Origin: Kalmanozyma brasiliensis GHG001
Lineage: Eukaryota; Basidiomycota; Ustilaginomycetes; Ustilaginales
Direction: 5' to 3'
DNA: 64,000 nucleotides
Assembly (NCBI RefSeq): GCF_000497045.1
Contig: NW_015961956.1
Location: 248,001 to 312,000, forward strand
Within the stretch, counting starts at the first letter, position 1; each line of letters begins with the position of its first letter. The notes below the pieces were generated by a model. The model was not told where the DNA came from. It ran no database searches and saw nothing but the letters and a program-made list of their open reading frames with translations. Made by a program: the position numbers and the translations under genes. Of the stretch, positions 58,731-64,000 are shown piece after piece.

Positions 58731-61559
58731 CTACGAGAGGTAGTGGGACAGATTCAGCTGCCCACCATCGCTATAATGGTTCGAGAACTCGGCCAATGCT
58801 TCGGCCGTCTTTTGCGGGTCCTCGCCCCACTCGTTGCCGCCGTACCAGCCCTGGTTCTGGTTCATGACCGGCGTCAGTGCTTCGTCCGTGCTGCCGTTGC
58901 TGCTGGCGGCGGGCATGCCTGAGCCCACAAGACCCGTCGCTCCGGCACCGGCGTAGGCGCCATAGCCAGCACGCATCAAAGGCGAGTTGCGTGCGCTGGG
59001 TGCGAGAAAGTCGTACATGCCCGAAGCGTGTGGCACGTAGGGTGAGGATCCCGTCAGCATGGCGCGAGGAGTCGAGTTGCCGTTGGCGGACGCGCTGGGC
59101 TGCAGTGGCTGCGAGGGTGCAGCACGACCACCGTTGCGCATGTGCGGTTCTGTCGATGCGTCGCTCTCGTTGCGCATGCTGGCTTGGTGGTACAAATAGT
59201 CCAGCGTATGGTTGCGCAGATGAGCTTGCTGAGGAGCGTAGAAGCCATTCTTGTGCAGATCGTGCTGCAGTGGAAGGTCGAGCGGCGCTGCAGCGTACCA
59301 ATTGATCTGACCGCCAGGCTGATCAGCAAAGAGATCTCGTGTCTCTTGCGGAAGTGCGGCGTAGAAGCCTTCGCCTCGTTGCGAGCGGACGAGGTCAACA
59401 ACGCCTACAGTGGGCTGCTGAGACTGCGGCGGATTCGACTCGGATGCTACCTTGTCGAAGCCAGCCGACGTGACCCCCGCAGCGAGGGCGGCGTTGCGAA
59501 GCTCGTTGAGCATGTTGACGTCCACGCCTCCTAACTCGTTGCTGAGCTGTGAAATGTCGAGCGTAGCAGCTTGCGGTGTCGATAGCAGCTGTTGCAGACG
59601 AAGGTACTGGTCAGGAGTGACGCGCGCTGCGACGAGGGAAGCCAAGCGCGTGAACACTTCATTGGCAGCTTCGCCATTTGCGGCGTCCGATCCGCGTCCC
59701 TTCTTTTTCGGCCGGAAATCGTCGGGGGCATCCTTGAACAGATCCGGGAAGTCGACGCCCTCGCCGTTGGCAGCGTCCTCGTCACGCAAAGCACCTGGAC
59801 CAGCAACGCCTCGAAGGAAAGGTGACTCCTCTTTGGGTGGCGGCGCGATGGCCTTTTCGAAGAAGTTCATGGGCGTCTCGACCTTGCGGATCTCTTCGGG
59901 TACGCAGCTGGCCCAGCTCTTGATCTTGTGGAAGACACGCTGCTGTTCGTTGTACCTCGACTCCGTGACGTAGAGCGGGCTACGCGGATCCCAGTACTCG
60001 GGCTTGGGTCGACCGCGAATGTACTTGGTGTAGAACATGACCATGATCTTTTCAAGGATGTCCTCGATGTGATGATCCGCAAAGTAGCCGGTCTTGACCA
60101 CCTCATCCTGGAAGAACTTCTTGGAAGCCGGGTGAAAGGTCTGCTCGGGTCGATAGTACCAGCAGACGGTGACCCAGCCCTGATCCGGATCATCATCTTC
60201 TCGACGAAGCACCTTGAAGATCTGCGCTACAATGGGCTTTGTAGGCTCGGAAGGGTTGATGAGGTGGATCCAGTCGCCAACGCGGAAAGCTTTGCCTTTG
60301 AGGTTGAGATGCTCGTAGTATGTCTTGGACTTGCTGCTGATGCGGGTGGTGAGATCGCCGCTGAAGCCTGCGCTGGCGTAGAGCGGACCGTGCGGGATCG
60401 ACGAAAAGTGTCGGCTAGCATCGGCTTGTGCAGCGGCCGTCATGACGGCTTCTGCTGTGATGGGCTCCTTACGTGACGGCTTGGCCTTGGTGATCTCGTG
60501 GTAGAGGCGATGCAGCACGACGGCATCACCGTACGACTGGCTGCCGACAGGATGGAGTCTGCGCGCATTCTCGAAGAGCTGGAGCATGTCCATCTCAAAG
60601 TCGGATGCTTTTGGATACTCGCCCTCGCTGATCCGTTGCGAGATGGCAGAGAGCGATGTAGGCTTTTCGACCTGTTCGTAGAAATCGGGATCGACTTCCG
60701 GGTCAGGGCATTCTTCGAGTTGCTCGGCTAGCCTGCGTCCAGTGGCGTCGACGTGGTTGCGAATGCAGGCAACGACTGCGGAATAAGCACGTTGAGCCTC
60801 AGCAGCATCGGCGGGCTCGTTCATCCAGCCGTCATCGTGCGCTTCGGGAAGCTTGAGCTCGGGCTCGTTGGCATCTGCTTTGCGGCGTGTGCGGCTGGCA
60901 GATGAAGCGCCCGCATTGCCGACAGCTTGTCCGAGACCAGCACCGATTGATCCTCCAGCAGCGGTCATGATTGTGCCTTCGGCGGGTGTCGAGGTCGCGC
61001 CGCCAGACATAGGAATTTGAGGCGCAGCTGAAGATGATGCAGGCGATGAGGTGATAGCCGACGAGACGGCTTCCGCACTTTCCCTTCGCACGCTGGAAGC
61101 TCTCGCTTGTTGTGCTTCACGAACGATCTGCTGACTCTGCTGCTGTTGCAACTCTTGCTGGCGCTGAAACGTCGGTATCGACGGGAAAGAGGGGACGCTG
61201 TGGGGTGAAGAATGCGGACCGCCAGTTACAGGCTGGTAGAAGACGTTCTGCTGTTCAAGAATGCCGGGTCCGAGACTATGCGATGGGTAGCCAGTAGGCG
61301 GTGGCGGTTGGAAAGGTGAGCCCGTAGAGTAGGCGGTGGGTTGTGCTGCGCGGAGACGTGGCGAGGTGATGTGAGAGGTGCGAGGCTGCGGTGTTGGCTT
61401 GGGCGGGGGTGGCGCTGCTTTGACAGGTGTTGGAGCGTTGGGGTCGCGGTTCTTTGGTGGACGTCCACGCCCTCGCTTGATGGGAACGGGAGTTGCAAGG
61501 GGCGAGTTGCTGCCAGAGGCCGCGGCCTGCTGCTGCTGCAGCTGGTACGGATTTGACAT
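58731..61559 (-). CDS. RSC1: RSC chromatin-remodelling subunit, Rsc1/2-like (AT-hook, bromodomain, BAH)
   Basis: 942 residues. An AT-hook KRGRGRPPK lies at 28-36. Next is a Gln/Pro/Ser-rich linker, then a bromodomain at about 258-362 (YSAVVACIRNHVDATGRRLA, VEKPTSLSAISQRISEGEYP, FEMDMLQLFENARRLHPVGS). A BAH domain follows at about 425-545 (FRVGDWIHLINPSEPTKPIV, WVTVCWYYRPEQTFHPASKK, DEVVKTGYFADHHIEDILEK). A conserved post-BAH block reads YVTESRYNEQQRVFHKIKSW. RSC is the SWI/SNF-type remodeller. Yeast Rsc1/2 carry two bromodomains around the AT-hook; only one is seen here, and its usual acetyl-lysine Asn is His336. The C-terminal ~300 residues are disordered. Single exon, start at the first ATG. 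Confidence 0.88.
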   Translation of the reverse strand: MSNPYQLQQQQAAASGSNSPLATPVPIKRGRGRPPKNRDPNAPTPVKAAPPPPKPTPQPRTSHITSPRLRAAQPTAYSTGSPFQPPPPTGYPSHSLGPGILEQQNVFYQPVTGGPHSSPHSVPSFPSIPTFQRQQELQQQQSQQIVREAQQARASSVRRESAEAVSSAITSSPASSSAAPQIPMSGGATSTPAEGTIMTAAGGSIGAGLGQAVGNAGASSASRTRRKADANEPELKLPEAHDDGWMNEPADAAEAQRAYSAVVACIRNHVDATGRRLAEQLEECPDPEVDPDFYEQVEKPTSLSAISQRISEGEYPKASDFEMDMLQLFENARRLHPVGSQSYGDAVVLHRLYHEITKAKPSRKEPITAEAVMTAAAQADASRHFSSIPHGPLYASAGFSGDLTTRISSKSKTYYEHLNLKGKAFRVGDWIHLINPSEPTKPIVAQIFKVLRREDDDPDQGWVTVCWYYRPEQTFHPASKKFFQDEVVKTGYFADHHIEDILEKIMVMFYTKYIRGRPKPEYWDPRSPLYVTESRYNEQQRVFHKIKSWASCVPEEIRKVETPMNFFEKAIAPPPKEESPFLRGVAGPGALRDEDAANGEGVDFPDLFKDAPDDFRPKKKGRGSDAANGEAANEVFTRLASLVAARVTPDQYLRLQQLLSTPQAATLDISQLSNELGGVDVNMLNELRNAALAAGVTSAGFDKVASESNPPQSQQPTVGVVDLVRSQRGEGFYAALPQETRDLFADQPGGQINWYAAAPLDLPLQHDLHKNGFYAPQQAHLRNHTLDYLYHQASMRNESDASTEPHMRNGGRAAPSQPLQPSASANGNSTPRAMLTGSSPYVPHASGMYDFLAPSARNSPLMRAGYGAYAGAGATGLVGSGMPAASSNGSTDEALTPVMNQNQGWYGGNEWGEDPQKTAEALAEFSNHYSDGGQLNLSHYLS

Positions 61560-63557
61560 CGTAGAAGAGCTATGGGGGTGATTCTTTCGGATTGCTCTAT
61601 GCCGCTGATGAGCGTAAGTGCAGCTGGAGACGAAGGTTGGCTAGTGCGTTATCGCTGCCTGAGCGTGCCGGACTGAAGATTGCTGAATCGAGCGACGGTC
61701 GGTGGGGTATTTGGCCCTTGCCACTCAATTGAATCCGAATAAATGCGGTGCAAACGCAAGTGTCACTGAGATCGGGTAGAGGTCTTGAACTAAGTGATCG
61801 TTGGATGAGATCACGCGCTGCAGACCAAAGAGGGAGCCCGGAGAGATGCCGATGGGATGACGAGGTAAGCGACTGAGGGTTGGACTTGTGAAAACACGGC
61901 CACTTGTCAAGAATGCGGTCCGTTTGCCGAGGTCGTGATGAGGGTAGAGAAAGCGTATCCAATCTGCAAGGGCGAGATGGGAGGATCGAGTTGGTAGTGC
62001 GATGCAAGAAGTTGGAAGCGATGCAGAAGGCGATGCAGGCGAGGATGATTGTGTATGCGGCGGGCCAGGACAGGTCGGTGATAAAGACGACGGTGGTGGT
62101 GGTGATGATGGTGAAGGTGACGGCGAGACACCTGTCAGGGGACGGAGAGGGTAGGGAGCTGGTTGATGATGGTGAGCGTCGTCGAGGCTGGGTGGCGAAG
62201 GAATCAGCAAATCAGCCAATCAGCCGTGCGTCCCGAGCCGAGCTTCGAACTGCTCAGCAGCAGCCGATTCTGAGAATCGCGATTTTTTGTGATCTTGAAC
62301 TTTTGAGGCAGCAGAGAGGCAGTCATTTTGGAAAGATCAAGCCAGTCCGTCGCGTCGGCCAAAGCATTCCGAAGACTCAGCGCGACACTCAACTCAACTG
62401 AGCCTTTTTCCATGGATGACAGCCTTGACAGCCAATTTCATTTTTGATTTTTCCGTGGATTTTTTGGAAATTAATTCAGTCGACGATGGCAAGGCAGCAG
62501 ATAGGCTCTCTGCCCTGTATCGGCCCACGATAGCCGCTTCTTCCCCTCGCCGCCACCCTTGCGCTTGCCCGTCATCTGTGACTGTTGGTGGGATGCTTGT
62601 GTCTGTCTCAAAAGTCACATCAACCAACTGAGAGCATAGCACATGTGCAGAGAAAGCCAGGAGCAACTTAGAAGGGACGAGTCAAGAAAGGCTGAGCCTG
62701 ACATGTCTTGGTCGATGGAATTGCGTCGCAAAGGTCTTATCAATCGACGAGCTCGATTGACTCAGTAGCGGCTGGGCTGGGCTGTGCACGTCAGACGGCA
62801 GCGGGAATGTCGAGAATCGTACCACTCGAGCGCCTAGCAGGCTACGAGCAAGGTCGAGGTCACCAGCTCCCCAGGAATCCCCGCGGAAACTTTGGACTTG
62901 GTCCGAAGCCAAGGATGGGATGCTCGCCTTGCCGATTCTGTGTGCCGCCTTGGCGCCCTTCTGAGGTAAGCGGGCCTCCACCCTCGTCCCGCCAGCTTCG
63001 ACGCTGAACCTCGTGCTCGCTTTGGCTCGGCAAGGAGTTCATTTCAAATTGACCTTCCCCCTTCACCACGGTGGGCCCTGACAGCCTTCTTCTCGGAGCG
63101 GGAATGCACAAGACCAGGGCCCAGCGTCAAGTAAAGGTCTCGCTTATCCATTTTTAACGTTTTTCATTAATCTCCTTGAGCTCCTCTAGCTCGCCTAAGA
63201 ACTCTTCGATCCTTGGCCGTCCTTGACGTCAGGATGAGATGTCAGCTTCCATCGTTGCAGCTTCGATCAACAGGTACAGGCGTCGCTTACCGCCGGTCCA
63301 TCATTTATCCGTCGCTCGACCCACCAGCTACATGGCAGCAACGTCGTTCGCGGTCGCTTATAGACCTTCGCACGTCACAGCATATGAATCCGTCAATGAA
63401 TCGATTCAGGCAAAAGCAGTACAGGAGGTAATAGGCAAAGCTAAAGACAACAGAGCGACGATGAGCAAGAAGAGAGGGGGAAACATTAAGCTGAGCTGAT
63501 GATACACAAAGAAGCCGATCTAGAAACGTGGGAAAGAACAGGGGGGAAATATGGTGT
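61560..63557. other. Intergenic region: RSC promoter, Lon 3' flank
   Basis: 2.0 kb. Two AATCAGC repeats give a CCAAT element at about 62206-62222 (CAAATCAGCCAATCAGCC). An A/T-rich stretch lies at 62436-62475 and a T-run pair (TTTTTAACGTTTTT) at about 63150-63165. Small ORFs are unsupported. I looked for tRNA-like B-boxes around the T-run and found none. Confidence 0.5.
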
Positions 63558-64000
63558 TCACAGACGAGAGTCTTCTATCTCGTGCATCAGTCGGCGACCT
63601 TCGCGGATGCCCTCGTGCTCGTGACCTTCAAGGGCGAGCGCAGCGTTCTCAAACAGCTTGTTGCCAAACGCTGCCTCCATCGCCTCCCACACAGTCTTGA
63701 CGTACTTGATCTCGAGCTCGTCGCGCACCTTCTTGGGCAGGTCCGCCTCGACGTCCTTGCGATTGCGCATGGGCAGCAGCACCTTGCGGATACCAGCACG
63801 AGAGGCCGCGGTCAGCTTCTCCCGAATGCCGCCGACAGGCATCACAACGCCGCGCAACGTCGTCTCGCCCGTCATGGCGAGGTACGGCGAGATGGGCGTC
63901 TTGGTGAACAGGCTGACCAGTGCGCACGTCATCGCGACACCGGCAGAGGGGCCGTCCTTGGGAATCGCACCCGAGGGCAAGTGGAGATGGATGTCGTTCT
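63558..64000 (-). CDS. Lon protease, peroxisomal type (C-terminal part, 5' end off window)
   Basis: The last 146 residues of a Lon protease, reading in from the right edge in the frame whose first whole codon starts at 63998. Seen: the catalytic serine motif PKDGPSAG with Ser near residue 18 of the fragment, [20 protein letters not shown] then [10 protein letters not shown] carrying the second catalytic residue Lys, and [17 protein letters not shown]. These form the Ser-Lys dyad of Lon. The protein ends EIEDSRL; SRL is a consensus peroxisomal PTS1. This points to the peroxisomal Lon (LonP2/Pln) rather than mitochondrial Pim1, and the block [17 protein letters not shown] also fits the former. 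Lon2 degrades damaged matrix proteins in peroxisomes. A TTG, not an ATG, begins the largest closed ORF, so the true start is far to the right. Confidence 0.88.
   Translation of the reverse strand, partial: NDIHLHLPSGAIPKDGPSAGVAMTCALVSLFTKTPISPYLAMTGETTLRGVVMPVGGIREKLTAASRAGIRKVLLPMRNRKDVEADLPKKVRDELEIKYVKTVWEAMEAAFGNKLFENAALALEGHEHEGIREGRRLMHEIEDSRL

Noticed and set aside
63150..63165. T-run pair that could be a polymerase III terminator
   Set aside because: No A-box/B-box or cloverleaf upstream on either strand by eye.

Overview
The window is nuclear DNA of a basidiomycete fungus, most likely a smut of the Ustilaginales (Ustilago or a close relative). The genome looks GC-rich and compact, and most genes are single long exons. 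Two genes closely match proteins described in Ustilago maydis: the Ste20-type kinase Don3 and the early-endosome Hook adaptor Hok1. I count 24 protein-coding genes with reasonable support. Two are cut by the window edges, two are split by introns, and one more is a speculative small secreted ORF. I found no tRNA, rRNA, CRISPR array, intact transposon or bacterial-type operon.

Layout, left to right. 0-10 kb: the 5' part of a mitochondrial branched-chain aminotransferase (minus), RPB9, a Sel1-repeat protein, a ChaN-like protein and a secreted GH45-type glucanase with a possible GPI tail. 10-22 kb: the CCR4-NOT scaffold NOT1, a WW-domain protein and a TFIIIC WD40 subunit. 22-27 kb: an unusually long divergent intergenic stretch of about 4.3 kb with one weak secreted-protein ORF. 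27-37 kb: don3, a CaM kinase, DOT1, a mitochondrial carrier and ALG10. 37-47 kb: a secreted multicopper oxidase, INO1 and hok1. 47-56 kb: a SIKE/STRIPAK-type coiled-coil protein, TRAPP subunit TRS31, a Trm140-type tRNA methyltransferase, an ARL5-type GTPase (three exons), the GPI mannosyltransferase GPI18 and a small membrane protein. 56-64 kb: an Scd6/Lsm14 protein (two exons), an Rsc1/2-like bromodomain-BAH protein and the C-terminus of a Lon protease that ends in a peroxisomal PTS1.

The genes do not form a metabolic cluster. They are mostly housekeeping and regulatory genes: transcription and chromatin (RPB9, TFIIIC, DOT1, RSC), mRNA decay (NOT1, Scd6), trafficking (Hok1, TRS31, ARL5), ER glycosylation and GPI synthesis (ALG10, GPI18), and inositol synthesis. 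Two secreted enzymes (GH45, multicopper oxidase) sit between them. I saw no clear undescribed multi-gene system.

The points most worth following are these: a Scd6 intron that is open in frame and would encode a tail-anchor-like segment; an RSC bromodomain lacking the acetyl-lysine Asn; the SRL-ending Lon; a cluster of four CGG-N-CCG inverted repeats upstream of the multicopper oxidase; and the oversized region upstream of don3.
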